A DNA stretch of 64,000 bases from Bdellovibrio sp. (GCA_016187935.1 JACPIU010000019.1:1-64000); one strand, 5' to 3'. Counted from the first letter of the stretch, positions 9,100-18,566 are shown. The notes: a model not told the origin generated them from the sequence alone. Numbers and translations: made by a program.

Positions 9100-10080
9100 T
9101 TGGAAAAAAGTCCCAATACAAAAAATGAAATCGAATATGTTTCTTTTCCTATTTTAAAGATCTTCCCCGAACAAGCGCTGCCAGGTGAGCTATACTTATT
9201 TCTCAACGGGCATTTTGTTAAATATAAGACTAAAGAAGACAGCATCTCTCAACAAAAATTTGAACTTTTTGTCCTGCAAAAAGTTCAATATGTCTTCATA
9301 TCCAAAGAGGACGCCCCGGCCTATAAAGCATGGTCAGAACGATTATCGGGCAAAGTGAAGGAAGAATTAATTTCAGGGGTTGGCCAAGACAATGTTGGCG
9401 TCGTCGAACAACATCTGGAAATCCGCGATGAATACTTAAGCTTTGTATCCAAAGAAGTGACCGAAGAAAGCGTCAAAGAGGTACTCACAAAAACTCGCAA
9501 TTTTATTCAAACTATCAAGGAAAAGCACACTGCAGATAAATTTACCGCAAAACTTTTAAGCTACTCCCAACATGTTGCCGACCATTCAACCAACGTTGCC
9601 AATCTTTCTGTTTTTCTGGCGCTTAATACTGGCTATTCCCAACAGCTTATATTGGAAAACATTTATCTGGGCGGCCTTCTCCATGATTTTGGTAAAACAA
9701 AAATTGATGCAAAAATTCTGGAGGAACCGCCCACTTCAAAAAAATATCAAACCGCGATTCGCAAGCATCCCGAACTCGGTAAAACGTCACTTCTGCTTGA
9801 TAGCGGTTTTTCCGATGAAATTTTACGGATTGTGGGAGAACATCACGAAAGACAAGACGGAACAGGTTATCCAAAGGGTCTCAAAGGCAATAAAATATAC
9901 GATCTGACCAAAATTATCTCGATTGCCAATGTCTTTGATAATCTCGTCATGAGTACCCAAGGGGAAATCAAAGGTCGGCAAATTAAGGCCTTTCGGTTTC
10001 TGGAAAGTGACCAAGGCAAGATGTTTGACCCGAAAATTCTTGGTAAATGTCTTAGAGCACTCGAACGAGTTATCATTTAA
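9100..10080 (+). CDS. HD-GYP domain protein (probable cyclic-di-GMP phosphodiesterase)
   Basis: A probable c-di-GMP-degrading phosphodiesterase. Residues about 15-85 form an N-terminal domain of unknown role, followed by a linker helix and an HD-GYP domain at about 140-320. The metal-binding HD pair is at 195-196 (LLHDFGKT) and the GYP signature lies in HHERQDGTGYP at 248-258. There is no receiver domain or membrane segment, so it is likely cytoplasmic. The start is TTG at 9100, supported by AGGGGA seven bases upstream and a good promoter; no ATG fits better. It stands alone as a transcription unit between a divergent promoter and a terminator. Confidence 0.88.
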   Translation: MEKSPNTKNEIEYVSFPILKIFPEQALPGELYLFLNGHFVKYKTKEDSISQQKFELFVLQKVQYVFISKEDAPAYKAWSERLSGKVKEELISGVGQDNVGVVEQHLEIRDEYLSFVSKEVTEESVKEVLTKTRNFIQTIKEKHTADKFTAKLLSYSQHVADHSTNVANLSVFLALNTGYSQQLILENIYLGGLLHDFGKTKIDAKILEEPPTSKKYQTAIRKHPELGKTSLLLDSGFSDEILRIVGEHHERQDGTGYPKGLKGNKIYDLTKIISIANVFDNLVMSTQGEIKGRQIKAFRFLESDQGKMFDPKILGKCLRALERVII

Positions 10081-10136
10081 TTGTGCATCAATAAAAGAGG
10101 ATATTCCTCTCTTGTTAGCGCACAATTTATTTTTTA
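10081..10136 (+). terminator. Nested stem-loop terminator after the HD-GYP gene
   Basis: TTGTGC (10081) pairs with GCACAA (10120-10125), enclosing a second perfect 6-bp hairpin AGAGGA/TCCTCT at 10096-10110. A T-rich tract follows. It sits directly after the HD-GYP stop. Confidence 0.55.
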
Positions 10137-10181
10137 CATATCGGCCTTGCTAAATTGTAATGCCTAAGCTAAAGCACACGC

Positions 10182-11399
10182 ATGTATCCACTATTTGATC
10201 GAATTCGTTATTTTTGGCAATTTTTCTGCTATAACTGTAGAGTTAACACCCGTGCAAAGCGCTGGGTTGCAGAGTATAAGAATTACTTGGCGGGAAATGA
10301 GGAAAAACCACCTTTGCCCGCGGTGGTCCAGCTAACCGCAACTGAACACTGTAATTTACGCTGTCCGATGTGTAATCAGTGGGGAGAAAATGGTTACTTT
10401 TTAACTGGCAAAAAAGAAGCTTCCCACCTCGACGGCCAAAAGCTGATTCAATTTTTAAATCATTTTAAATCCATTAATCCGGACTTCACCTTGAGCATCC
10501 ACGGGGGGGAACCTTTCGCCTACAAACATATTGCCACACTTCTTGATTGGATCGAGGCAACCAAAGTTGACGTTCTTTTTACCACTAATGGCACCCTTCT
10601 CAAAAACTCAGTTGAGCGTTTGGCAAAAATTAATCGTCATGTTGCCTACTACATTTCCATTGATGGTGGTGAAGAAACCAATGACAAAATTCGCGGTCAA
10701 GGCGCCACCAGGAAAATTATTGAGCAAGTTGATTTGTTACGGCAGGCCTGCGCCAAGGCCAAAACTGGTTTACCAAAAATTATGATTAACTATTGTTTGT
10801 GTGAGCACAATCCGCAGGCCCTGGATGATGTGGAAAGTGTCGCCAGAAGATTGGGCGCATTTCTCATCAATTATAATTTCCGTTGGTATTTATCTCCTGG
10901 CAAGGGTGAAGAATATGATCAGGTTTTAATCAATGAATTCAAAGTTAAACCCACACGGGCCTGGACTGGATGGGTCACCAACAATAAATTTGAGGATATT
11001 GGCCCCGTCATAAAAAAACTCTATCAAAAAATTCACGCTTTTCGCCTCTTTCCCCCTTATGTAAATATGATTCCCAAGGGCCTAAAAGAATCAGATGCCC
11101 TCCTCTATTACCAGGACTATAATGAAATGTTTGGCATCAAGGGGTGCATCATGCCGTCATACTGGGCGCGTATTGATTCTCTTGGAAACCTGCTCTACTG
11201 CCCAGGCCATCCAGATATTCTTCCCGGCAATGTGTTCGAAAATGACTTTCGTGCCTTATATTACGGAACGGTTTCCACGCAATTGCGAAAAAAAGTTGAA
11301 AATGAACTTCTTCCCATTTGTCATCGCTGCTGTGGCCTCTATGTTTCCTACCCTGTGACCAAGAAATTGCGCGGCAACTTTTTTCCTAACCCTTCGTAA
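10182..11399 (+). CDS. Radical SAM protein with SPASM-like C-terminal cysteines
   Basis: A radical S-adenosylmethionine enzyme. The [4Fe-4S] motif C-x3-C-x2-C is at Cys 57, 61 and 64 (CNLRCPMC); HGGEPF near 107 and FTTNG near 133 are the usual SAM-binding elements. Additional Cys at 322, 340, 380, 383 and 384 form a SPASM-type cluster region, as in peptide- and sugar-modifying enzymes. The substrate cannot be inferred from the sequence. The 405-residue length fits. The start codon has no clear ribosome site. The end overlaps the convergent LPG-synthase-type gene by 14 bases. Confidence 0.85.
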   Translation: MYPLFDRIRYFWQFFCYNCRVNTRAKRWVAEYKNYLAGNEEKPPLPAVVQLTATEHCNLRCPMCNQWGENGYFLTGKKEASHLDGQKLIQFLNHFKSINPDFTLSIHGGEPFAYKHIATLLDWIEATKVDVLFTTNGTLLKNSVERLAKINRHVAYYISIDGGEETNDKIRGQGATRKIIEQVDLLRQACAKAKTGLPKIMINYCLCEHNPQALDDVESVARRLGAFLINYNFRWYLSPGKGEEYDQVLINEFKVKPTRAWTGWVTNNKFEDIGPVIKKLYQKIHAFRLFPPYVNMIPKGLKESDALLYYQDYNEMFGIKGCIMPSYWARIDSLGNLLYCPGHPDILPGNVFENDFRALYYGTVSTQLRKKVENELLPICHRCCGLYVSYPVTKKLRGNFFPNPS

Positions 11400-12387
11400 A
11401 ATAATCTTTCAACACAAAAATGGTGTAGAAAAGCCCCACTAGCATTTGGATATAGAAGGTTGAAATGCGATATAAGAGCACACAAACCAGGGCGGCCTTC
11501 AAAGGTAATAGTCCTTCAAAAAAGATATGAATCAGGGCCTCGGCAATTCCCGCTCCATTGGGCGACGGAGAAATATAGGCCAAGGTGGTGTGAAGAAGCG
11601 CAGGAGCAAAAGATTTTCCCACGGGAACAGCACCTAAAGCATGCAATAAATAGACAAGCATGCCGATAAAAATTAGAAAATAAAGAGCATTAAAAAATAA
11701 ATAGGCCGCCAGCCCCTTAAGGCCGATCTGATAGAGAGAGCGGGTTTTCTTGGCGGTGTTCCCCAACGATTGCGAGATCATCATAAGCGTTTTATTAAGA
11801 AACGCCGGGAGGTAGGGAAAATCGCTCTTAAATGTCATCATCTTCAAATGTGCTGTCTCAAAATAAGATAAAGAAACACTCAGTGAAAGGAAGACCACAT
11901 AAAATCCAAGGACCGACAGGAGTGGCGCCATGATGAGCTGATTCCCCCACAAATTCCCCGGAAAAAGAAGCAAAACGACAAAGCTGGATGAAAAGAGAAG
12001 AAAGGCACCAACGATTGATTTTCCGAAAGAAATCAAAACACTATTTTCCACTGGAACTCCCTCTTTTTTGAGCATGAGCATGACACTCGCCGGGCCCAAA
12101 AATGACCAGGGAGAAATCCAGGAAAAATAAAAATTTACAGCAGAAAGTTCCAGCGCTTTTAAAAAGTATATTTTTTGCTTCAGAAAATGCCCCAGAATCA
12201 TATAGCGAAAAGCATCAGAGATATAAATGCCTACGCCAAAGGTCAGAATCATTATGATATGCCAGGGGCCGATCTGGTTTAATATTTGTAAATCATCTAA
12301 CTTAAAACCTGATTTAACGATGGCGTAGTATGACCCAAGAAGAGAAAGAGCAATGCAGACAAAAAACAATGCCAATGATCTTTTCAA
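11386..12387 (-). CDS. LPG-synthase-type transmembrane protein (flippase-like)
   Basis: A 333-residue integral membrane protein with about eight helices of the lysylphosphatidylglycerol synthase TM / YbhN (UPF0104) family; SPSPNGAGIAEA near the C-terminus matches the conserved S-P.P-G..G..E segment. The soluble lysyl-transferase domain of MprF is absent, so a role in lipid translocation or envelope polymer synthesis is more likely than lysyl transfer (inference). The ATG overlaps the folP stop as ATGA, so it is translationally coupled as the last gene of the tilS-ftsH-folP operon. Confidence 0.8.
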   Translation of the reverse strand: MKRSLALFFVCIALSLLGSYYAIVKSGFKLDDLQILNQIGPWHIIMILTFGVGIYISDAFRYMILGHFLKQKIYFLKALELSAVNFYFSWISPWSFLGPASVMLMLKKEGVPVENSVLISFGKSIVGAFLLFSSSFVVLLLFPGNLWGNQLIMAPLLSVLGFYVVFLSLSVSLSYFETAHLKMMTFKSDFPYLPAFLNKTLMMISQSLGNTAKKTRSLYQIGLKGLAAYLFFNALYFLIFIGMLVYLLHALGAVPVGKSFAPALLHTTLAYISPSPNGAGIAEALIHIFFEGLLPLKAALVCVLLYRISTFYIQMLVGLFYTIFVLKDYFTKG

Positions 12388-13256
12388 TTTGATTTCCCTA
12401 AGGCCAAGAGGGCCAGATAAGGGTCATGAACTCTCACCCATAATGGGCCAGGCAGCTCATTGGCCCATTTTTTTATAAATTCATAGTGATAATACTCTGA
12501 TAAACCCATGGTCTCTGTCTCCGGAATCCCCGGAATCATCTCGCGCACTTTCTGTCGCAAAAACGATTTGCGGGAAATACCAAGAAGGAGCGAATACGGG
12601 CAGTGCAGTCGTTCTATATTCTGCATTATGGCCCAATTCTCATGGTAGTTTTTAGCAAATCCCAGACAAGGATCAAAAATAAGTTGCGAAGGAGGAAAGA
12701 TATTCTGCAAAAACTTCCCACCTTCTGCATAAAAATTTTGGACTTCATGAAGAATCGATTCCTTACCACCTTGAATCTGATAATTCATATGAAAAGGGGT
12801 CTCAGCACGAGAAGGAACCCGATTGTGACAAAGAACATAGAAAAATTGCTCGCCTATTGTTTGCAACGTCTCGGCAACACCATCACGATAGCGACCACTC
12901 ACATCATTGAATGCAATGGTCTCTTTATAACCACTGGCACGCAGCCATTTAAAAATTTTAATAAAAGTTGAAGGACGGAAAGTATCAAGACTCAAAAAAT
13001 GCACATCGGACCACAAAGCACTGTCACGGTGGAGGGCGTCTTCAAAAATAGACAAAAAACGCCGAATCTCTTCCTCAGAATCAATAAGACGAGTTCGGTT
13101 AGGAGCAGTACTTTGAGCACCGACATCGAAGGCGCTAAAACCGAGTTTTTTCAGTTTACTCAATCGTTCGGCAAAAGATTTTCCATCCGATAGCATGCCT
13201 CCATCGGAAAAGGATTCATCAGATAAATTGAGAATAATGAGCGCTTGAGCACTCAT
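12384..13256 (-). CDS. folP: Dihydropteroate synthase
   Basis: Condenses p-aminobenzoate with dihydropterin pyrophosphate in folate synthesis. Motifs of the DHPS barrel are seen in order: NLSDESFSDGG (about 10-20), FDVGAQSTAP (about 43-52), FDPCLGFAK (about 194-202), LGISRKSFL (about 222-230) and RVHD near the C-terminus. Some positions differ from the usual forms, for example NLSDESF instead of NxTPDSF and AQST instead of GEST, so it is a divergent member. Length, 290 residues, is normal. It starts 6 bases after the ftsH stop, the order tilS-ftsH-folP being widespread in bacteria. Confidence 0.88.
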   Translation of the reverse strand: MSAQALIILNLSDESFSDGGMLSDGKSFAERLSKLKKLGFSAFDVGAQSTAPNRTRLIDSEEEIRRFLSIFEDALHRDSALWSDVHFLSLDTFRPSTFIKIFKWLRASGYKETIAFNDVSGRYRDGVAETLQTIGEQFFYVLCHNRVPSRAETPFHMNYQIQGGKESILHEVQNFYAEGGKFLQNIFPPSQLIFDPCLGFAKNYHENWAIMQNIERLHCPYSLLLGISRKSFLRQKVREMIPGIPETETMGLSEYYHYEFIKKWANELPGPLWVRVHDPYLALLALGKSN

Positions 13257-13262
13257 TGTCGT

Positions 13263-15188
13263 CTAGGCCATCACCGGTTTTTTGGGGACATGGTTACTCT
13301 GCCCGGTGACGTTCGAAGTGGTAGCATCCTCTTCAGCTTTAGTGCCGTCACCATTGGGGGCCGGCGGCTCCGCCTTAATTGGAACTCCAATGTCTTTCCC
13401 GTTAATCAGACTTTTAACTTGCTCTAAATCCAGCGTCTCCCAGAGAATCAAGGCATTCGCCAAACGATCTAAAATTTCACGTTTGTCTTGCAAAATCCGC
13501 ATGGCCTGGTCGTGGTTTTCACGTACCAATCGCGAAACCTCCTCATCAATAAGAATGGCGGTTCTTTCTGAATAATCAGTCGCACTCTCATTATAACCAA
13601 ACGGCGTGATCCCCGACTTTTTAAAATTAATCGGCCCCAGTCTATCACTCATACCCCAACTGCAAACCATCGCCATGGCCAGTCCTGTGGCACGCTCAAT
13701 ATCATTAGAGGCCCCATTGGTCATCTCTTTGAAAACCAGTTCTTCAGCACAACGTCCGCCCATCAAGAAGGCCAAATAATTATAGGCCTTGTCACGGGTT
13801 AGGTTGAGCATCTCTTCATTCGGCAAGGTTTGTGTTACACCGAGTGCATGACCTCTGGGAATAATGCTTACCTTATGAATGGGATCTGTATGCGGCAAAT
13901 TAAGCCCGACCAAGGTATGTCCAGCTTCATGATAGGCCGTGACTCGTTTCTCACGATCACTAATGACCATGGACTTACGTTCCGGTCCCATGAGAACCTT
14001 ATCCTTGGCCATTTCAAAGTCTTCTAATTCAAGTTTTTTCTTATTTTTCCGGGCAGCGCCAAGCGCCGCTTCATTGACCAAATTGGCCAAGTCAGCACCG
14101 GTAAAGCCGGGGGTACCTTTGGCAATGACTTCCAAATCTACCGCCACTCCCATGGGCGTTTTACGGGTATGCACTTTGAGAATTTCTAAGCGGCCGCGAA
14201 CATCAGGCCGACTAACCGTTACGCGACGATCAAAACGGCCGGGGCGCAAAAGCGCCGGGTCCAACACATCAATGCGGTTGGTGGCGGCAATCAAAATCAC
14301 ACCTTCGTTAGATTCAAACCCATCCATTTCCACCAATAATTGGTTCAAGGTCTGCTCACGCTCATCATGACCGCCCCCGAGTCCAGCGCCGCGATGTCGT
14401 CCGACAGCATCGATTTCATCAATGAAAACAATACAGGGAGCATGCTTCTTGCCCTGCTCAAATAAATCACGCACGCGTGAAGCTCCGACGCCGACAAACA
14501 TCTCCACAAAATCAGAGCCGGAAATGGAGAAAAAAGGCACATCTGCTTCTCCCGCCACGGCACGTGCCAACAAAGTTTTACCCGTCCCTGGAGGGCCCAC
14601 CAAAATGACCCCTTTAGGAATTTTGCCGCCGAGAGCGGTATATTTTTTGGGATCTTTTAAAAAATCCACCACTTCCCGCAATTCTTCTTTGGCCTCTTCC
14701 ACCCCCGCCACATCAGCAAAGACAATTTTTTTATCACTGGGGTTAAGCATTCTCGCCTTGCTCTTGCCAAAGCTCATGGCCTTTCCTCCCCCCACCTGCA
14801 GTTGCCGCAGAAAGAAGTAAAAGATTACCAACAGAAGTAGAAAGGGTCCCCAATTAACCAGAATAGTGGTGAGCAGATCTGCTTTCTCTTCTTCTTCATA
14901 ATTTTCAATGATTCCATGATCGCGTAAAAGTTTGATGGTGGTGTCACCCGTGTTACCGGTGAGTTGAAAGGAACGTCCGTTATCGTAAGAATCCTTAAAG
15001 CGTCCGGCCATTTGATTTTTACCCTTGAAAGTAATCTCGGCCACGCGATCTGCTTCAACATGCCTTACAAAATTACTATAAGTCAGTGTGCGGCTCTGAG
15101 TTTTTCCTTTATTCACTACTCGGGCCACTACCGCGAGCATAAGGATGATAACAATCCATAAAATCAATGTGCGTTGTTGGGGCCTCAT
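13263..15188 (-). CDS. ftsH: ATP-dependent zinc metalloprotease FtsH
   Basis: A membrane-anchored AAA+ protease that degrades misfolded and short-lived membrane proteins; in many Gram-negatives it also controls LpxC levels. Visible: a transmembrane helix at about 8-23, a periplasmic segment, a second helix at about 110-128, Walker A GPPGTGKT (198-205), Walker B FIDEID (255-260), the second-region-of-homology arginines near RPGRFDRR (about 316-323) and the zinc site HEAGH (420-424). The C-terminal 40 residues are a Pro/Thr-rich tail. Length, 641, is typical. The start has AAAGGA six bases upstream. It lies 73 bases after tilS and 6 before folP. Confidence 0.97.
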   Translation of the reverse strand: MRPQQRTLILWIVIILMLAVVARVVNKGKTQSRTLTYSNFVRHVEADRVAEITFKGKNQMAGRFKDSYDNGRSFQLTGNTGDTTIKLLRDHGIIENYEEEEKADLLTTILVNWGPFLLLLVIFYFFLRQLQVGGGKAMSFGKSKARMLNPSDKKIVFADVAGVEEAKEELREVVDFLKDPKKYTALGGKIPKGVILVGPPGTGKTLLARAVAGEADVPFFSISGSDFVEMFVGVGASRVRDLFEQGKKHAPCIVFIDEIDAVGRHRGAGLGGGHDEREQTLNQLLVEMDGFESNEGVILIAATNRIDVLDPALLRPGRFDRRVTVSRPDVRGRLEILKVHTRKTPMGVAVDLEVIAKGTPGFTGADLANLVNEAALGAARKNKKKLELEDFEMAKDKVLMGPERKSMVISDREKRVTAYHEAGHTLVGLNLPHTDPIHKVSIIPRGHALGVTQTLPNEEMLNLTRDKAYNYLAFLMGGRCAEELVFKEMTNGASNDIERATGLAMAMVCSWGMSDRLGPINFKKSGITPFGYNESATDYSERTAILIDEEVSRLVRENHDQAMRILQDKREILDRLANALILWETLDLEQVKSLINGKDIGVPIKAEPPAPNGDGTKAEEDATTSNVTGQSNHVPKKPVMA

Positions 15189-15261
15189 AATTTCCTTTCA
15201 AAATAGTTTATTATATTTTCCTTCACGGCCAATTTCATCCGACGCGGGTCGGTTATTTATT

Positions 15262-16719
15262 TTAAAACTCGTTAGGGGATAATTCAAGGATAGTCGTTGT
15301 AGACAACGCCTGCAACCGAGAATGCAAAACATCTACGGCCTCTCTCGTTAAGACAAAGCTTAAAGAACACAAACCGCTCAGGAGTTGTTGATCATTTTCC
15401 TTAACCTTTCTAATTTTCCATAAGTCCTCACGCAAAACAGCGCAGCTTTGGTGAAACAAAGGATGGACGCCAAATTGGGCGGAGTGCCCCTTTCTCCTCG
15501 ATTTCACGCGCACCGGCAGAGGCAAGAGATGAGCACATGAGAGTGTGGACGGTAATGACAACTGGGAAGGGTCCAAGACCAAAGGAATCCTCTTTTGCGC
15601 CAAAGACGAGGCCAAGAGCTGATCAAAAGCGTGGTACTGAGGTAAATTTTGTTTAAGAACCAGATGAATTAGGCCGGGTAAAAGATAGGCCAAAACCCCT
15701 CCTGAAAAATAAATCGGGCCGATCTTATGATGGCCATAGGCCTCTTTAAGTCGAGAAATCTGATTGCGCAATCGTCCTCGTCCTCGACCCGAAAGCCGTT
15801 CAATTGTTTGTCGTAATACATCTTCAATCCGGTCTGTCTTCCCTTCTTCCTCAACAAAGACTAGCAATTGGCCACCAAATCCATCGTTTAATAATTGACT
15901 CTGCACTACTGTCATCGATTTGGATGTAAGACGGTGCACTTTGAAAAAATGCGCCCATTGATTAGCGCGGGCAACATAGTTGGCAAGGTATTGGGGATAG
16001 CGTTCTTGAATCGATGGAATGATTCTCTGTCGCAAATATCCTCGCTCAAATTTAGCATTTGTATTACTGGCATCCTGCTTATAGGGAAGTCCAATGGCCA
16101 GGGCGAGTCTCAACAATTGCTGTCGAGAGAGGCAGAGAAGAGGGCGGGCGAAGGCACCATTTACTAAAGGAATCCCTAAAGTGGATCGGGGATTTGAACT
16201 TTTCAAACCTTGCAGTAAGGACCACTCGAACGAATCGTCCAACTGATGGGCCAGGTAAAACCAATGTTTCCCCTGATGGCCGTGAAGATAACTCCTAAAA
16301 ATCTTATACCGCTCCTGACGCGCACCCATTTCGAAATTTCCCTGATTCAAAGACAGCGATAATTTATGCGCCTTAAATTTCACTCCCAATTGCAAGGCGG
16401 TGCGCTCCACAAAATCCTGTTCTTCCTGACACTCCCGGCGAGTTCCGTGATTAATATGAATGATGGTTAACGATTGAAAAAATTCAGGCCTTAATTTGCG
16501 AATGGCCCATAACAAACTTAGTAGTGCCATGGAATCAGCGCCACCGGAAACACCAATAAAATAATCTACGGATTTACCATTCTCCTCTACAATCTGCTGC
16601 TTTTGCATGAACTGCAAAAGGTAGGTTGCCATTTTCATAAGAAAAAAGGCCCCATTCTTTTGAAAATGAAAAGGCCATTCTGATAAGGCCTCTAAGTTAT
16701 TGGTTTGCTTGACGAACAT
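15262..16719 (-). CDS. tilS: tRNA(Ile)-lysidine synthase
   Basis: Converts C34 of the CAU-anticodon tRNA-Ile to lysidine so that it reads AUA and accepts isoleucine. The PP-loop GVSGGADS is at 56-63, followed by HINHGTR near 93 and HQLDDSFEW near 158. The 485-residue length includes the extra C-terminal domains of long TilS enzymes. The ATG at 16719 has AAGGA six bases upstream, favouring it over an internal Met at residue 28. It heads the operon with ftsH and folP and is divergent, by about 53 bases, from a CAU-anticodon tRNA gene. Confidence 0.93.
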   Translation of the reverse strand: MFVKQTNNLEALSEWPFHFQKNGAFFLMKMATYLLQFMQKQQIVEENGKSVDYFIGVSGGADSMALLSLLWAIRKLRPEFFQSLTIIHINHGTRRECQEEQDFVERTALQLGVKFKAHKLSLSLNQGNFEMGARQERYKIFRSYLHGHQGKHWFYLAHQLDDSFEWSLLQGLKSSNPRSTLGIPLVNGAFARPLLCLSRQQLLRLALAIGLPYKQDASNTNAKFERGYLRQRIIPSIQERYPQYLANYVARANQWAHFFKVHRLTSKSMTVVQSQLLNDGFGGQLLVFVEEEGKTDRIEDVLRQTIERLSGRGRGRLRNQISRLKEAYGHHKIGPIYFSGGVLAYLLPGLIHLVLKQNLPQYHAFDQLLASSLAQKRIPLVLDPSQLSLPSTLSCAHLLPLPVRVKSRRKGHSAQFGVHPLFHQSCAVLREDLWKIRKVKENDQQLLSGLCSLSFVLTREAVDVLHSRLQALSTTTILELSPNEF

Positions 16720-16772
16720 AATTTCCTTGTTTTAGTATCGCGGCAGTTTCTTTTTTGACTTTACCCCAAAAT

Positions 16773-16849
16773 GGCCTGATAGCTCAGTTGGTTAGAGCGA
16801 GAGATTCATATCCTCTAGGTCGGCAGTTCGATTCTGCCTCAGGCCACCA
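16773..16849 (+). tRNA. tRNA with CAU anticodon (Met, or Ile2 if lysidinylated)
   Basis: A 77-base cloverleaf including an encoded CCA. The acceptor stem GGCCTGA/TCAGGCC is perfect, the D-stem is GCTC/GAGC, the T-stem GGCAG/CTGCC with TTCGATT loop, and the variable loop AGGTC. The anticodon loop is TTCATAT, giving CAU. The anticodon stem has an A-C mismatch at the loop-closing pair (31-39). CAU is read by elongator Met and by tRNA-Ile2. Acceptor pair 4-69 is C-G as in Ile2, but pair 5-68 is U-A, so the identity is left open. Initiator tRNA is unlikely because the first pair is intact. Confidence 0.9.
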
Positions 16850-16961
16850 AAATTTTCCATTTATTCGTGCACTTATCATCTTCTACTTTTTCTAACTTCA
16901 CCTTTTACTGATAACCAATTACACCAATTTTGTTGATGCGGCATGGTGGCCATGCTTTAAA

Positions 16962-17447
16962 TTATTTGGGTAACTTTTTATCACCCAGATTTAAATTTAA
17001 GCGCGCATTTTTATAAACATGCTCAAATAAGGAAGAACGATTATTGATGGCAAAGACCGCCTTCTTGTCATAAGAATCGGCTTCCATTTTTTGTACATCT
17101 CTTTCAATCGCCGACATATCGAGACAACCCATAATTTCATTTTGCAGACTGCTAAATAGCTGCTTTTCGGATTCATGGAATTCACCATCCAGATGCCCCA
17201 AAACATTGACCATGTGGAGTAAAAAGGCCTTGTCAGGCGGGTGGGTAATCTTGGGAATAAGGGACTTGAGCGCTGGAGGGGATTTAAAATCGGCACGTAA
17301 AATATCTTTTTCTTCTCTCGAAATCGGCAGCGAATTAATTTTCTCTTCCGCCCATTTTTGCTCTGCGGGAGTGATTTTCCCGTCGAGATGAAAAATAGTC
17401 ATGCAAGCTCGCCACATAAACAATTTGCTTTCGGTTAATTTTTGCAT
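16962..17447 (-). CDS. TerB-like helical protein
   Basis: A 161-residue cytoplasmic, all-helical protein. Two acidic segments, HLDGKITPAEQKW near residue 20 and GHLDGEFHESEKQ near 85, resemble the metal-binding D-G-x-x-x-x-E repeats of the TerB/DjlA N-terminal fold. TerB-type domains occur in tellurite-resistance and DnaJ-like proteins, but no partner genes are nearby. The ATG at 17447 is chosen because AAGAGG lies nine bases upstream; starts at 17480 would lack a ribosome site. The precise function is unknown. Confidence 0.7.
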   Translation of the reverse strand: MQKLTESKLFMWRACMTIFHLDGKITPAEQKWAEEKINSLPISREEKDILRADFKSPPALKSLIPKITHPPDKAFLLHMVNVLGHLDGEFHESEKQLFSSLQNEIMGCLDMSAIERDVQKMEADSYDKKAVFAINNRSSLFEHVYKNARLNLNLGDKKLPK

Positions 17448-17528
17448 TGAGTTCATCCTCTTATAATTGATTCTCATCATATTAACTTAAGCACGCTTAA
17501 AAAGATATTTTGCTTGAGAAAAGCGTAT

Positions 17529-17573
17529 TATACCCTTCGCACTTTGCTTTTCAAGCAAACCGCTACGGGTATA
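17529..17573. repeat. Nested inverted repeat in a divergent intergenic region
   Basis: Outer arms TATACCC (17529-17535) and GGGTATA (17567-17573) enclose a perfect small hairpin, TTGCTT/AAGCAA with a 3-base loop (17544-17558). It lies next to the copied palindrome at 17580-17624 and may be part of the same mobile palindromic unit. Confidence 0.55.
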
Positions 17574-17579
17574 CCACTC

Positions 17580-17624
17580 TTGCTTTGCATTTTCACTCAC
17601 GTGAAAATCTAATCGTGAGGAGTA
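17580..17624 (+). repeat. Dispersed palindromic repeat, copy A
   Basis: A 45-base unit containing the palindrome ATTTTCAC-TCAC-GTGAAAAT (17589-17608). It is almost identical, in opposite orientation, to 62780-62824: 34 consecutive bases match and 43 of 45 overall. It lies between two divergent genes. Confidence 0.75.
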
Positions 17625-17659
17625 TAAATAGGCCTCCTGAAATGATACAATTTTAGCTT

Positions 17660-18541
17660 ATGCAAATGTGCTATCGTTTTTTGAGGGCCTTACTCCCCCC
17701 CCTTGTGTTCTGGGCCCCCGTAATCCTCTTGGCAGCAGAGATTGATCCTGTCAGGATTGCCTTCATCGATACTGAATTTTGCTTAGAGCATCTTATCGTC
17801 CCCCAAGGCCTGCAGAAAAAAATCGGCCTTAATTCCCATCTGCCATCATCAAGTTTGTGCAAAACACAAAAATGGGGCATGAAAGTCCCCCCTGAGAGAT
17901 GGGCGCACGGCCATCACGTCTTGAAAACTTTCTTGCAAGAGTTATCCAACCACCCCCCCAGTGATTTCGTTATTGAGATCCATGCTTATAATATCTTTGG
18001 GCCGGAAGGCACCTATACTCTTAAGGATTGGGAAGAGATGTTTAAGGTGTTAATGAAAAATCCTCCCGATTTCATCATCATGGCATCCACCTACTACGGC
18101 CCGGAGCACTCCTCGCTGGAACAAAGTGTGAAAAATTTTCAAGGAATTTTTCTGCTGGCGGCAGGAGCGAGGGAGGAGACCATCCAAAATCCGGCCTTTT
18201 TATGGCCACAATCATCTAAAACTGCCCACAAAATCCTCTTCGGTAGCTTTATCGAGTATCAAACGCAGGGACAAAAAGGGGCTTCCCAGGGTCAACTCGA
18301 CACTACTTTATTTGAACAAAACGGCCTTGATTTTGTTGTGAAGGCCCCCAAGAACTCCATTTATCCTACAGGATCAAGTTATGCCGTTGCTCGCGCCGCC
18401 GGTTTTCTTCTGTCCCGTTGTTTAAAAAGGCAAAAGGCCCTTCTCGCTGAGTGTATCGGAGGTTTCAGTCATAAAACGTTACTCAAATCACCACAATGGC
18501 GTACCGGAAAAATTTACAAGGCCATCACTTTTCATAAGTAA
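17660..18541 (+). CDS. Divergent subtilase-like exported protein
   Basis: A 293-residue exported protein (signal peptide 1 to about 26, ending LAA-E) with the order of a subtilisin-type (S8) catalytic triad. Asp 37 is in IAFIDTEF (compare VIDTG), His 83 in AHGHHV (compare HGTHV) and Ser 240 in GSSYAVARAAG (compare GTSMAAPHVAG). The oxyanion Asn expected in AAGN is replaced: AAGA with Ala 170. There is no propeptide. The triad order and contexts make homology to S8 plausible, but the altered oxyanion hole and the shortness suggest a specialised or inactive member. The start follows a repeat-rich intergenic region; no convincing ribosome site was found. Confidence 0.6.
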   Translation: MQMCYRFLRALLPPLVFWAPVILLAAEIDPVRIAFIDTEFCLEHLIVPQGLQKKIGLNSHLPSSSLCKTQKWGMKVPPERWAHGHHVLKTFLQELSNHPPSDFVIEIHAYNIFGPEGTYTLKDWEEMFKVLMKNPPDFIIMASTYYGPEHSSLEQSVKNFQGIFLLAAGAREETIQNPAFLWPQSSKTAHKILFGSFIEYQTQGQKGASQGQLDTTLFEQNGLDFVVKAPKNSIYPTGSSYAVARAAGFLLSRCLKRQKALLAECIGGFSHKTLLKSPQWRTGKIYKAITFHK

Positions 18542-18566
18542 TTATATAAAAAATCATTACAATGCC

